64,000 nt of DNA from assembly GCF_003205195.1 (NCBI RefSeq), contig NZ_QJRY01000005.1, positions 1 to 64,000 of the forward strand, written 5' to 3'. Below the pieces are notes generated by a model. That model did no database searches and was not told the origin of the DNA. It saw only the letters and a list, made by a program, of their open reading frames with translations. Of this stretch, positions 1 through 10,335 are shown in pieces (position 1 is the first letter of the stretch; each line of letters begins with the position of its first letter). The DNA comes from Peteryoungia wuzhouensis. GTDB lineage: Bacteria > Pseudomonadota > Alphaproteobacteria > Rhizobiales > Rhizobiaceae. A program made the position numbers and the translations under genes.

Positions 1-1913
<1,913 letters not shown>

Positions 1914-1986
1914 GCTTAGCCTGGCCGGGACGGCTTGGGAGCCCCGGCCAGAGCCAGGTCGTCATGACCTGGCGCTTCGCGTGTGC

Positions 1987-2478
1987 TTAAGGTTGGGGGA
2001 CCGGCTTCGTCATATGGTGCGCCGTCGAGTAGACCTGATGCTGGACAGTGGATACGAATTGCATCAACAGCCCACGGGCCGCATCCTGGTCGATCTTTGC
2101 CAAGCGCTTGTTCACCGACAATAGGTCGCCAATGCGCATGCATCCGACGATGTGCGCAAGGGTCAAGGCCTCTACCGAGCGTTCACCGATACGGCGCTCG
2201 CAGATCTGGAACTGAACAAACGTCCCGGGACCGACGAGGTCCTTGCGCCGTGGCGGCTTGGGCGATGCCGCAAAACCTTCATCGGTCACGGTCACCCAGA
2301 TCGGCTTCCGGAATACGTGGTAACCGTCCCGCACAACGCCGGGAGTTTGCTCGATCAGCTCGAGAAAACGATCAACCGCCGCCTCGTTTTGCCGGTGGTA
2401 TTCCTCGATCCGCCGGTTGTCATCCTCGGAATAGATGAACCTGAACGTCCCGTTCGCTGATTGGGGTGCATGCAGCAT
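1987..2478 (-). CDS. Conserved hypothetical protein, 163 aa
   Basis: Not recognised. The start at 2478 is chosen because AAAGGAGCC lies just upstream of ATG on the minus strand; a longer reading to 2631 lacks a comparable site. The protein begins MLHAPQSANG, is soluble, mixed alpha/beta, without signal peptide, membrane segment or obvious catalytic motif. It lies downstream of the recombinase on the same strand and may belong to an element-maintenance group with the next small genes. Its job cannot be told from sequence. Confidence 0.6.
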   Translation of the reverse strand: MLHAPQSANGTFRFIYSEDDNRRIEEYHRQNEAAVDRFLELIEQTPGVVRDGYHVFRKPIWVTVTDEGFAASPKPPRRKDLVGPGTFVQFQICERRIGERSVEALTLAHIVGCMRIGDLLSVNKRLAKIDQDAARGLLMQFVSTVQHQVYSTAHHMTKPVPQP

Positions 2479-2647
2479 AGTGGCTCCTTTCGTGCACAGA
2501 TCTTCGCCGTCGTATTCGACGGTGATCTGCGCCGAGAGCCTTCTCGGGCATGCGGCCGGTGCAGACCCCGAACTCGGGCGTGGTCTGGCACTCTGGGTCT
2601 CCTGACGGCGGCATAACGGCGCCAGTGACATGGCCGTAATCGAACAT
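2420..2647 (-). CDS. Possible small ORF, 75 aa, with strong RBS
   Basis: ATG at 2647 is preceded by GGAAAGGAGGCGCCC, an almost ideal Shine-Dalgarno. The reading frame runs 75 codons and overlaps the first 59 bases of the 163-aa gene in another frame. The product (MFDYGHVTGAVMPP...) is Arg-rich toward its end and matches no family I know. It could be a small protein or a leader coupled to the next gene. The ribosome-binding site is the main evidence. Confidence 0.4.
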   Translation of the reverse strand: MFDYGHVTGAVMPPSGDPECQTTPEFGVCTGRMPEKALGADHRRIRRRRSVHERSHYAACTPISERDVQVHLFRG

Positions 2648-2739
2648 GGGCGCCTCCTTTCCGTTCCTTGGACTGGCCTGGGTTGAACACTGCTGCCAGC
2701 CAGAGAACACAGGAGTTGCGATCACGCAAGTCCCTGTAA

Positions 2740-3071
2740 TTGTTGGTTAGATAAATGAAGCTTGAGCAAAATCCGGTCGATTCTCAAAATGGGACAGCGC
2801 CTTTGCCTGAAAAGTTTGAGCACTTGACCGGCAGCTTATGGTTGTTAACCGCTTGGCAACCGTTGACTTAGATGGGGCAGTGTTGCGTGCGCGCAACAAT
2901 ATGACGGTCGCCGGGGATAGGCCGAAACCCTCTAGAAATCCGATTCAGAATCAAACGCCGTTTTGTGAAGTAACGGGGGGAATGTGTCAGATCTTGCAAA
3001 CGGGGTTTGTGAAAGGCGATACGCGATAGCGCATCTGGCAGGCACCGATCAGGGGCAGGCGAGAAACCTGA
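2740..3071. other. Intergenic region with degenerate CAAAC/GTTTG palindromes
   Basis: No gene seen. The stretch holds AAACGCCGTTT (2953-2963) and CAAACGGGGTTTG (2997-3009), both inverted repeats resembling the perfect GCAAACGGCGTTTGC copies at 3588 and 4753. It lies upstream of the minus-strand genes that start at 2647 and 2478, so it may be a regulatory region. Confidence 0.4.
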
Positions 3072-3407
3072 TCAGTTCTCAAGTTCGTCACCGTCTGCCT
3101 CGCCCAGGTGAAGCTTCCGACGAAATGGCCACTCTCCTGTTCTGTATTTGGCAGCAAGCTCATCGAATACGGCATCCGATGCTCGCTCATCGAAGCCCTG
3201 TTTTACCAGAAGAGCGACGACGCGGTCCTGCAGCTCATCGAGTTCCGCCTCTGCCTTGCGTGCCGCCATCGCAGAAACGATCATGAAGAGGGCGGTGCGG
3301 GCGACATCGTCGCGGTTTGGCCGCCTTGCCTTGCGATCGGCGTCGCGCAGTCGCTGCTGGCGTTCCCGCTGTTCGCGATTGCGAAGCTCGTCCGATTTGC
3401 GTGTCAT
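3072..3407 (-). CDS. Hypothetical protein, 111 aa, charged helical
   Basis: Not recognised. The N-terminal 35 residues are extremely Arg/Glu/Asp-rich (MTRKSDELRNREQRERQQRL), probably a charged helix, followed by an Ala-rich helical part and an acidic tail. No membrane segment or signal. It is last in a minus-strand series of small genes, and the region upstream (3408-3742) carries the 21-bp repeats and a perfect palindrome. Length and charge recall small conserved proteins of rhizobial plasmids and integrative elements, but no function is claimed. Confidence 0.6.
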   Translation of the reverse strand: MTRKSDELRNREQRERQQRLRDADRKARRPNRDDVARTALFMIVSAMAARKAEAELDELQDRVVALLVKQGFDERASDAVFDELAAKYRTGEWPFRRKLHLGEADGDELEN

Positions 3408-3477
3408 CCCGTCCCCTTAAACCAACAGGTGGCCTGCATGCCAGACCGGCATGAGCGCAGCAACCTCGCTCGAGGCT

Positions 3478-3540
3478 GAATCGAAAATCCCGGTTGATGA
3501 ATCGGAAATCCAGACATTTGAATCAGGAATGCGCAACTTG
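3478..3540. repeat. Three tandem 21-bp iteron-like units
   Basis: Three head-to-tail 21-bp units begin with GAATC at 3478, 3499 and 3520. The middle unit is close to the consensus GAATCGGANNTCCAGA; the third ends GGAATGCGCAACTTG. Related pairs occur at 3625-3666 and 4790-4831. Exact 21-bp phasing (two helical turns) is usual for iterons or arrays of a DNA-binding protein. Confidence 0.65.
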
Positions 3541-3587
3541 AGACAGGTTGCGGGTAAATCGCGGCAGGTCGAGATGACTTCAACGGC

Positions 3588-3602
3588 GCAAACGGCGTTT
3601 GC
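3588..3602. promoter_or_regulatory. Perfect palindrome GCAAACGGCGTTTGC
   Basis: A 7+1+7 inverted repeat, identical to the copy at 4753-4767 and lying beside a 21-bp repeat pair in both places. Its centre is about 188 bp upstream of the gene starting at 3407. Probable operator or partition-type site; the binding protein is unknown. Confidence 0.5.
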
Positions 3603-3624
3603 ACAAACGTGCTTCCACAGTTCT

Positions 3625-3666
3625 GAATCGGATCTCCAGACTTCGGAATCGTTGATGCGCAATTTG
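3625..3666. repeat. Two tandem 21-bp iteron-like units
   Basis: Units at 3625-3645 (GAATCGGATCTCCAGACTTCG minus its last base is nearly the copy at 4790) and 3646-3666 (GAATCGTTGATGCGCAATTT). The pair is almost the same as that at 4790-4831, and the flanking TTGTCTCGATGTG resembles TTGTCTTGACGTG there. Confidence 0.65.
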
Positions 3667-3742
3667 TCTCGATGTGAGATGGCGGCAGGATGATTTGCCT
3701 GCAGGTCAAGACGACTTCTGCGCTCTGGTTCTACTGGCATGA

Positions 3743-4567
3743 TCAAGGCTGCAGCGGCGACCCCAGAAGCTGTTGCATCATCGCGCGCACTTTGACGACG
3801 TCAGGCATAGAGCTCTCACTGACATCATGGAGCTCCCCTAGACTATCAAGAAGCTGGTTCCATGCAGACGCCTGGGGCGGCCAGGCCGGGAACATGTGGC
3901 TAGGGCTTGAGGCGAGCGGATGCGGAAGCAGGATCAGGTTATCGATCATTGTATCCAGGTGCTCGCAGGCGATATGCAATTGCCGCCGGATGTCTTCGGA
4001 TTCGTCGTGGTCAAAGCCGACCTCTTCGAGGCGGTTGATCAACTGAATTGTGCGGCTGAGCATCTCCCGGAAGATACGAAACCCGCTGCGTGTCTTCATG
4101 ACTGCCAGCTCCTCCATGCTCGCCATATCGAAGCGGAGGATTGCATGGTGTGGCGGTTGATAGGCACGTGGTTCGACGCTCGAGTTCATCAGGATCTGCA
4201 GGTCGGCCAGAGAGATCCCGGGGTAGGTTTGAAGTGCCTGCGCGCCGCCGTCAACGTCCTGCTCCTCCCCTTCAGCCAGAGCGGCGACCACTTCCGCGGA
4301 CACGCCCAAGCGTTCGAGGTTCGCGCGATGAGGAGTAAGGACGAACTCGGCGTACAAAGCCCGCTCTATAACGGACCGTTTGATACCGGTTCGTTCTACG
4401 ATAGACGACACCACCTTCGATGATGGCTTCTCGTCAAAAACTTCCGAAAGCGCAATCCCGATGTCGAGGAGCGCCATTGGAGCGGTCTGGTCGATCGCCT
4501 CGATGGTTCTGAGCGCGGACTCCAAGGCCTCGGCCCGGTCGGCGGCAACACGGCTTTTTTTACTCAT
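3743..4567 (-). CDS. Hypothetical protein, 274 aa
   Basis: Not recognised. It is a soluble, mostly helical protein starting MSKKSRVAADRAEALESALR, with no signal peptide, membrane segment or catalytic motif that I can name. Its start lies in the only good frame here, and the small overlapping frame upstream ends ATGA-style at this ATG. The region upstream holds the 4753 palindrome and the 4790 repeat pair at nearly the same distance as seen for the 3407 gene, which suggests common regulation. A role in element maintenance or transfer is only a guess. Confidence 0.6.
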   Translation of the reverse strand: MSKKSRVAADRAEALESALRTIEAIDQTAPMALLDIGIALSEVFDEKPSSKVVSSIVERTGIKRSVIERALYAEFVLTPHRANLERLGVSAEVVAALAEGEEQDVDGGAQALQTYPGISLADLQILMNSSVEPRAYQPPHHAILRFDMASMEELAVMKTRSGFRIFREMLSRTIQLINRLEEVGFDHDESEDIRRQLHIACEHLDTMIDNLILLPHPLASSPSHMFPAWPPQASAWNQLLDSLGELHDVSESSMPDVVKVRAMMQQLLGSPLQP

Positions 4568-4752
4568 CGGAACTCCTGATCCCCAAGCGGAACGAATGCG
4601 TCAATCATCACGGGTATCGGCGAGAGTTTAAGCGCTGATGAATGCTGGGAGCGACCGGAGGCCAATGCTGTTGGTGTCCACAGTTCGATCACTTCGACAC
4701 GTCTGGCTGAACTGGTCGGCGAGGCAAGGCACGCTGCGATGCCCGCATCATT

Positions 4753-4767
4753 GCAAACGGCGTTTGC
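4753..4767. promoter_or_regulatory. Perfect palindrome GCAAACGGCGTTTGC (second copy)
   Basis: Identical to 3588-3602. Centre about 193 bp upstream of the gene starting at 4567 and 22 bp from the 21-bp repeat pair. Likely the same protein-binding site. Confidence 0.5.
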
Positions 4768-4789
4768 CGAAACGCCATTCCAGCGTTCT

Positions 4790-4831
4790 GAATCGGATGT
4801 CCAGAGGTCGGAATCGCTGATGCGCATTTGT
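4790..4831. repeat. Two tandem 21-bp iteron-like units (third locus)
   Basis: Units start with GAATCGGATGTCCAGAGG (4790) and GAATCGCTGATGCGCATTTG (4811). Matches to 3625-3666 extend past the units on both sides. Where the copies differ, the changes would alter amino acids in the only open frame and leave no silent changes, so the conservation looks DNA-level, not protein-level. Confidence 0.65.
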
Positions 4832-5297
4832 CTTGACGTGCGTGCACGTTGAGCAGACGCGCGATGACTTGTGAGGGTGAACGTGAGCCGTCCCAGCCGT
4901 CGCCGCGACCCTCGGCGGCTTTACCTTGAGTGATCTAGAAAATACTTCGAGCAGCCGCTGGGTAGAAAAAAATGCTCTTTGCCTACCCACAGGAGGCGGC
5001 CGTCGAGCGAGCAGGACGCAGGCGTGGCTGCGAAAATGTACCTGCACCTGCTTGGTGATTTATGTAATGACGCCAAAAGTATAATCATGAATGCCTGATC
5101 TGTATATTAGTATGGTTAACTTCATGTTTAGGTGTTGGTATTCATGGAGGATTTGGCTGCGAATGTGGGTGCGTTTACGTAGATTGTGCTTGCCGTGAAT
5201 TTGAGTGCGATTTGCATAGTCTGATGATTTGGACGATAATAGCTTTATCTGATGCCTTCGTGTGTCGGATGATTGTAACGCGTAACTGGAGTACCAG
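4832..5297. other. Long intergenic region upstream of the DUF3102-like gene
   Basis: About 465 bp without a convincing gene. The last 240 bp is clearly more AT-rich than its surroundings, which fits a promoter region or an AT-rich element locus such as an origin or transfer region. GGAG lies 6-9 bases before the ATG at 5298. No terminator or further repeat was recognised. Confidence 0.4.
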
Positions 5298-6359
5298 ATG
5301 AACACCAAGACCAAGACCAAGCCCAAGGCCCCCACCACCCCCGCCCACACATATGAAAAGCTGAAGATCGATCCAGCGCTTCAGAACCTGCTCGAGAACA
5401 AAGCCGAGCGCATCTTCGAGCTCGGTCGCCGCTCGACGGAGCAGACCTTCCTGATCGGCGACATTCTCAATGAAGCCGCCGATGTGCTGGAGGCCCCGAC
5501 GTTCGCGAAATGGGTGAGCAGCCGTTGCGGGATCGCTGCGCGCACGGCGACCGGCTTCATTGCCGTCTCGCGGAACCTCGAGGCGTTCCGCGACGAGATG
5601 ATCGATCTCAATATCAGTTCGACCGTCTTGTTCACGATCGCTCATGCGGAGCCGGACAAAATCCGCCAAGTGCTGAAGCTTGCCGAGGAGCACGGTCAGG
5701 TCCGGGTTTCGGATGCCAGGGCCATCCTGTCTGATGGCCAGGAGAAACCCCGCGTCAATCCTTATGACATCGGCGGCGTGAGCGGACTTCAGGCGCTGAT
5801 TGCCCTTAAATCCCGCGAGGGACAGAAGATCTTCCTTGCCCGCCTTCAGGTGATCGTCGGGGTCATGGATGCGGCTTTGAAAGCCAAGCGGCTCTATAAG
5901 GAAAAACTGCAGGAGGTGCTGACGCTCTCGGCAGGCACCGCCCGAAACGAACTTCGCAATTTGACGCAGTTTGTGGGGTCGTCTGAGGTCAGGACCGAAC
6001 ACAAAAGCCTCGTGATGTTCCCCTATGGCAGTCAGTGGGCGCGGGTCGAAGCCGTGCTGACACAACTGTCCGACAAGGATCGTTGGCCAAAAATGGTCGA
6101 TTTGCGCAAGTGGCTCGAGGGCGAAGCCATGCCCGTCCTGTCCTGGGTGATCTCGAAAGATCGGAAAGCAAAGCTAACCGGCCCCGACGTTACGGACGCT
6201 GTCGAAGGTAACGATGACCTTGAAAGCCGTCAGACGCTTGAGGCGGTTCCGTCGCTCGACACGTCTGAACTGATCGAGGTCGTAGACGAGTTTGAGGACG
6301 AGGCCGAGGTTGAAGACGAAAACCTCGACGAGGTGTCCTTGCCCGTGATGGCGGTGTGA
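5298..6359 (+). CDS. DUF3102-like putative DNA-binding protein, 353 aa
   Basis: The first 170 residues resemble DUF3102 and related plasmid-borne proteins: a helical region with ERIFELGRRSTEQTFLIGD, then a WVSSRCGIAARTATGFIAVS helix-turn-helix-like segment. The N-terminus is Lys/Thr/Pro-rich (probably unstructured), and the last 60 residues are strongly acidic. A GGAG site precedes ATG at 5298. It sits alone between a long AT-rich leader and a strong terminator. Such proteins are common on rhizobial plasmids and islands; a regulatory or maintenance role is inferred and the exact one is unknown. Confidence 0.6.
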   Translation: MNTKTKTKPKAPTTPAHTYEKLKIDPALQNLLENKAERIFELGRRSTEQTFLIGDILNEAADVLEAPTFAKWVSSRCGIAARTATGFIAVSRNLEAFRDEMIDLNISSTVLFTIAHAEPDKIRQVLKLAEEHGQVRVSDARAILSDGQEKPRVNPYDIGGVSGLQALIALKSREGQKIFLARLQVIVGVMDAALKAKRLYKEKLQEVLTLSAGTARNELRNLTQFVGSSEVRTEHKSLVMFPYGSQWARVEAVLTQLSDKDRWPKMVDLRKWLEGEAMPVLSWVISKDRKAKLTGPDVTDAVEGNDDLESRQTLEAVPSLDTSELIEVVDEFEDEAEVEDENLDEVSLPVMAV

Positions 6360-6413
6360 CCGGCGTCGAGATCGGGAAGGCGGCAACATTGCCTTCCCCC
6401 AAACCTTCCCTGG

Positions 6414-6436
6414 GGCCGCTAGTCGGCCTTTTTTTT
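6414..6436 (+). terminator. Rho-independent terminator
   Basis: Stem GGCCG, loop CTAGT, stem CGGCC, followed by eight T residues, 55 bp after the stop of the 353-aa gene. A second hairpin (GGGAAGGC...GCCTTCCC, about 6374-6398) lies just before it. Confidence 0.85.
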
Positions 6437-6694
6437 GTTTGGGTGTTCGGTGGCTAAACCCGAACAAGGCCATCGGAGTTTGGGGTCGGGCAGGGGCGCT
6501 CATGAAGCATCGTGAGCCCGCCGTTAACCTTGTACCGGCTTCGTTCTCATTTTGTGTGCCCAGGGTCCTTGAGCCCGACCTCGGGTCCTGCCAGGGTAAG
6601 GGCGTTCCGGATGACCGGAACAAGCGGCCCAAGCCAGTGTTTGCACCACTGACAAGGGCCTGACCCTCAGCCTTCTTGCGAAAGGAATCGGGCT

Positions 6695-7825
6695 ATGACC
6701 ACGTTTACTTCTCAAACCCCTCAGGGGGAAGTTCTCCGTTCGACCACCAATCTCATGGGCAACGCCGATACCGGCTTTGGCCATTCGGGCTCCCGCCCGA
6801 ACCCTTTCGGCTTTGGCCGCAACGCCCTTGCTGCGCCGGTCCGCGAGCCAGCCGTGCTGCGCCGCCATCCGCACCTCGTCCGCTTCGCAGACGTCGAAGC
6901 CGATCTCGATGTCCTCATCGATCGTGCCATTACCGCGATCACGGACGGCGAACCGACCGAAGATGAGATCTTGGGCCACTATGTTCACATCGCGTCGCTC
7001 GTCCGGGCGGTCTCGTTCCGCGAAGGGAAGCTCCTCGAATACGCGTTTGAACGTGTGGCGAGAGCGAACCCGAATGTGCTGGTGCTGACGCAATCGCTCA
7101 AACTGCCATTGGTCAAAGCCGCTCTCGAAGCTGTGTCCGGCAATGACTGGTCGAGCCTCGACGGCATCAAACTCGATTGCGAGTCGCCAGCAAAAGGCAG
7201 CTACACACCGGACCTGATCGTGGTCAACCGGGCGCGACATACGGCCTACATCCTCGACCTCAAGCGATCGCTTGCCTCTTATGGCGACACGAGCCGGCTC
7301 GAGGAACTCAAGACCAAGATGATGGCTTCGGCGATGGTCTTGCCGGACTGGCTGTACAAGACGCAAAAGCGATTGATGGTCGATACAGTGGAGGTGGCGA
7401 TCGTCGATGGAGCCAGCCGTCCGAGTGATCACGCCACCGGCATCTGGGCGCTCTCCGAAATCGATGACCTGCTGGAGATCGACGGGGCCGCGGCCTGCAT
7501 GGCCGAGCTACGCCGCCGCTTCGGTGCCCGAGTGCAGCAGCTTCTTGAGGTCGAAGCGCGCAAGGCGATTGGGGTCGACGAGCGGTTCACCGAAGCGGCA
7601 GCCGACACTGAAGCCGCGCTGATTGCGCCGAAGCCACCTCGGATCAACCTCAACGGTCCGAGCCGAACATTTGAGGAAGACATGGCGGCCCGATCGTTTG
7701 ACGAAGATTTGGATCGCGACCCTTGGGACGAAGAGCGCTTCGAGCGGGTCGATACTATAGATGACGACGAGCCGCGCCCGGTCTTCTTCCGCATCGGCTA
7801 TGCCAGACGCCCTGGGACGCACTGA
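6695..7825 (+). CDS. Hypothetical protein with PD-(D/E)xK-like nuclease motif
   Basis: A 376-aa protein of unknown family. Residues 172-173 (PD) and 188-190 (DLK), separated by beta-strand-like hydrophobic residues (LIVV and YIL), match the PD-(D/E)xK nuclease core. The N-terminal 45 residues are Gly/Pro/Asn-rich and the C-terminus (from about 325) is very acidic. GAAAGGAA lies before the ATG. It heads the group leading into the AAA/M41 pair and may act on DNA in element transfer or upkeep. The nuclease reading rests on a short motif; a purely structural role remains possible. Confidence 0.55.
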   Translation: MTTFTSQTPQGEVLRSTTNLMGNADTGFGHSGSRPNPFGFGRNALAAPVREPAVLRRHPHLVRFADVEADLDVLIDRAITAITDGEPTEDEILGHYVHIASLVRAVSFREGKLLEYAFERVARANPNVLVLTQSLKLPLVKAALEAVSGNDWSSLDGIKLDCESPAKGSYTPDLIVVNRARHTAYILDLKRSLASYGDTSRLEELKTKMMASAMVLPDWLYKTQKRLMVDTVEVAIVDGASRPSDHATGIWALSEIDDLLEIDGAAACMAELRRRFGARVQQLLEVEARKAIGVDERFTEAAADTEAALIAPKPPRINLNGPSRTFEEDMAARSFDEDLDRDPWDEERFERVDTIDDDEPRPVFFRIGYARRPGTH

Positions 7826-7976
7826 CCCGATCCGCTCGATGATCTGAACGCTGCAGCCAGACGCTGGTCGTCGGGCTGCAGGCGTTGGCCGCAATGGCTT
7901 GGCGCCCGCGGCTTTCCTCACCATTCCCATTCCCTGTTGGCGCTGGACCCCGATGTGGTCCGGCCAAGGAGTTCCC

Positions 7977-8441
7977 ATGTCTTCTGACATCCATTCGGAG
8001 GGGCTGCCGCGCATGCGTTGCGAAGCGGTCACCTCGACCAACCGACCGACGACACTTGACTGCCACCGTCCCCACGATGCCTTGCTCCGCACCCGGAGTG
8101 CCCCCACCGATCAATCGCCCACGGATGATCCTGCCGTCGCGATCGGCCTCGCACTTGCTCACGTTCGAACGCAAGACGGACTTACCGGAATCGTGCCGCC
8201 TCGCGTGATGGCCCACCTGCTAGTCCATATCGAGCGTGGCGATCCAGCCTGCCAAGTGGTTATGGATTGGCTCGCCAAGCGCAGCCGCAACACCGCCATG
8301 CAGATCCAGCGTCGCAGGGTTCGCGAGCGCGCCCGGCCAGAGCCGGGCCATCTCCGGAAACGCGCCTTGCGGGCACGAGACCTTGGCCTATCCGACTTGG
8401 CAATTATTGCCGAGACTGCGGAGGGTAACATCAATGAGTAA
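7977..8441 (+). CDS. Hypothetical protein, 154 aa
   Basis: Not recognised. The start at 7977 is chosen for AAGGAGTTCCC immediately upstream. The C-terminal part is helical and Arg-rich with a possible helix-turn-helix (RALRARDLGLSDLAIIAETA). The stop overlaps the next gene's start (ATGAGTAA at 8434-8441), so translation is probably coupled to the AAA ATPase. It may be a small DNA-binding or adaptor partner of the ATPase. Confidence 0.6.
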   Translation: MSSDIHSEGLPRMRCEAVTSTNRPTTLDCHRPHDALLRTRSAPTDQSPTDDPAVAIGLALAHVRTQDGLTGIVPPRVMAHLLVHIERGDPACQVVMDWLAKRSRNTAMQIQRRRVRERARPEPGHLRKRALRARDLGLSDLAIIAETAEGNINE

Positions 8442-10335
8442 GATCGCCCGTTTGTTGGTTCACCGGCTCGAACAGCTTGCCCGGCGCGAGGCGAGGCGCA
8501 ATGCGCTGCGCAACGGATTGCTGGAGGTGAAGGCCATCGAGATCGACGGTCACATGACCCGGCGCTACACGCCCGTGTTCGACACCTCGTCCCTCACCGG
8601 CGATCGTGACAAGGACTTGGCATGGGTGCGGCGGCACTTTGGCGACTATCTGCAGCCAGCGGCGGGAGCGTTCGAAGGCGCAGTGCCCGCGGGTCTGCGA
8701 TCGACATCTCGGCGGAAGTCCGGTTCTAAAAGTGAGCGCCTGTCTGATGCCGATCATGCAAACCGCGCCTATGCCCTAAGCCTCATCGGCCAGGCTGGCA
8801 AAGGTCCGCTCGTCAGCAACATCATTGCTGCCACCGTCCTTGCGAGGACGATCGAGAGAGCCCGTGTGACCTTGGCTACCGTGACACGCGCGGCAGCCAT
8901 GCCGGCTCCGGTGATTGCCCTGCATGCGCCCATTGTCGGCTTCGAAGCGGCAATCCGACGGCTGATCGAAGTCCCGGGCTTTGTGCCCGCTGGCGATCTC
9001 AAGGGGCTCGATGGGGAGTATGTCTATGACGACATGACCATCGCCGGGGACGAAGGCCCCGGACGAACATACGTTCTGCTGCTCGGTCACCTTTTGCGTC
9101 GCGTGGCAGGCGGCAATCTGCAGCGGCGGCTCCTCAATGCGCTGCGGCGTGACTATCCCGTCGTTGCAATCTGCGAAGATGCGAAAGGTGTTCCGGACGC
9201 AGTCAGTATCGCGGCCGACATCAACCTGGAGGGCGGGCGACTGGACTACCCGTTCCTCGTCCTGATGCTCGAAGCAGTCTATGGCCCAAATGGCAGGTTG
9301 CCACTCGATCGATGGACCAATGCGTATGATGTTCACTACCTCACGATCGATGACATCGTGCTGGCGTTCAGACCGGGGCGCAGTGCCGCCGAGGTCGTTG
9401 CGATCCTTGCGTCGCTCACGGAGCGCAACCGGATCGCCGCGCGCGACGGCGAGAATGACGACGACGAGAGCGACGGCTCCTCAAGTGGCTCCAGCACGTC
9501 GAAACAGAAGCCTGGCAAGGCAAACCACGATACCTCGGCTACTGGGCAAGACAGCAGCAGCGGAGGATGGCGACGCGACAAGCCGTCCGGGGCCGAGGTC
9601 ATTCAGCCAAAGCCCTGGAACGAAGACGGCAGCCCGCCGAGCCTCGCGGTCGAGACGCTGCCCGGATACGGCAAGGCGAAGACCTGGGCGCTTGATCTCA
9701 AGGCCGACCTTGATGACTACCGAGCCTCGATCCTTCCATGGTCTGACATGAGCACCAAACTGCTCCTCTCGGGACCGCCCGGGACCGGCAAGACGACATT
9801 CGCCCGGGCGCTCTGCAACAGCCTGCAGGTGCCACTCGTCGTCAGTTCGGTGTCGACCTGGTTGCAGGGTGCGCATCTGAGCGACGTGCTCAATCGTATG
9901 ACCCGGACTTTTGCCGAGGCGCGTGCCGTGGCTCCCGCCATCCTCTTCATCGACGAGATCGACGGCATCGGAAAACGCCAGCCGGCAGAGCGCGAGTACG
10001 CGGACTATTGGAATAGTGTCGTCAACAAAGCGCTCGAACTGTTGGATGGTGCGGTCAAGGGCGAGGGCCTGATTGTTGTCGGCGCCACCAACCGACCGGA
10101 GCAGATCGACGAGGCCTTGAAACGCTCCGGACGGCTGGAGACCCACATCGAAATCCCGCGGCCTGACACAGCGACCCTTGCCGAAATCTTCCGGCACCAT
10201 CTCGGTGAAGATCTGAAGATGCTGGTCGCCGAGGGGCAGGTGCCAACCAAGGGGAAGCCCGAGATCGCCGAGCTGCCCTCGGATGCCGGCGACAGCCTGA
10301 GTCAAAAAGCAGCGCTGAATGGAGGAAGCCAATGA
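8434..10335 (+). CDS. AAA+ ATPase, FtsH-like ATPase half
   Basis: 633 aa. The C-terminal part is an AAA+ domain with Walker A GPPGTGKT (residues 447-454), Walker B ILFIDEID (503-510), sensor-1 GATNRPEQID and an arginine-finger region LKRSGRLE. The order and wording resemble FtsH and related AAA proteases. The first 370 residues are a unique helical region with no evident transmembrane segment, followed by a Ser/Asp-rich linker. The AAA lid is incomplete: its last helices are encoded at the start of the next gene, which begins within the ATGA of this stop codon. Together the two genes probably form a two-subunit, soluble ATP-dependent protease. Substrate unknown. Confidence 0.85.
   Translation: MSKIARLLVHRLEQLARREARRNALRNGLLEVKAIEIDGHMTRRYTPVFDTSSLTGDRDKDLAWVRRHFGDYLQPAAGAFEGAVPAGLRSTSRRKSGSKSERLSDADHANRAYALSLIGQAGKGPLVSNIIAATVLARTIERARVTLATVTRAAAMPAPVIALHAPIVGFEAAIRRLIEVPGFVPAGDLKGLDGEYVYDDMTIAGDEGPGRTYVLLLGHLLRRVAGGNLQRRLLNALRRDYPVVAICEDAKGVPDAVSIAADINLEGGRLDYPFLVLMLEAVYGPNGRLPLDRWTNAYDVHYLTIDDIVLAFRPGRSAAEVVAILASLTERNRIAARDGENDDDESDGSSSGSSTSKQKPGKANHDTSATGQDSSSGGWRRDKPSGAEVIQPKPWNEDGSPPSLAVETLPGYGKAKTWALDLKADLDDYRASILPWSDMSTKLLLSGPPGTGKTTFARALCNSLQVPLVVSSVSTWLQGAHLSDVLNRMTRTFAEARAVAPAILFIDEIDGIGKRQPAEREYADYWNSVVNKALELLDGAVKGEGLIVVGATNRPEQIDEALKRSGRLETHIEIPRPDTATLAEIFRHHLGEDLKMLVAEGQVPTKGKPEIAELPSDAGDSLSQKAALNGGSQ

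Noticed and set aside
3417-3746. Small ORF containing DSExW-type heptads, and the related ORF at 4564-4827
   Set aside because: The two look like paralogues with ATGA-type junctions, but all differences in the shared part are non-silent and the identical blocks are palindromic or repetitive DNA, so the pattern is better explained as DNA repeats. Not fully excluded.
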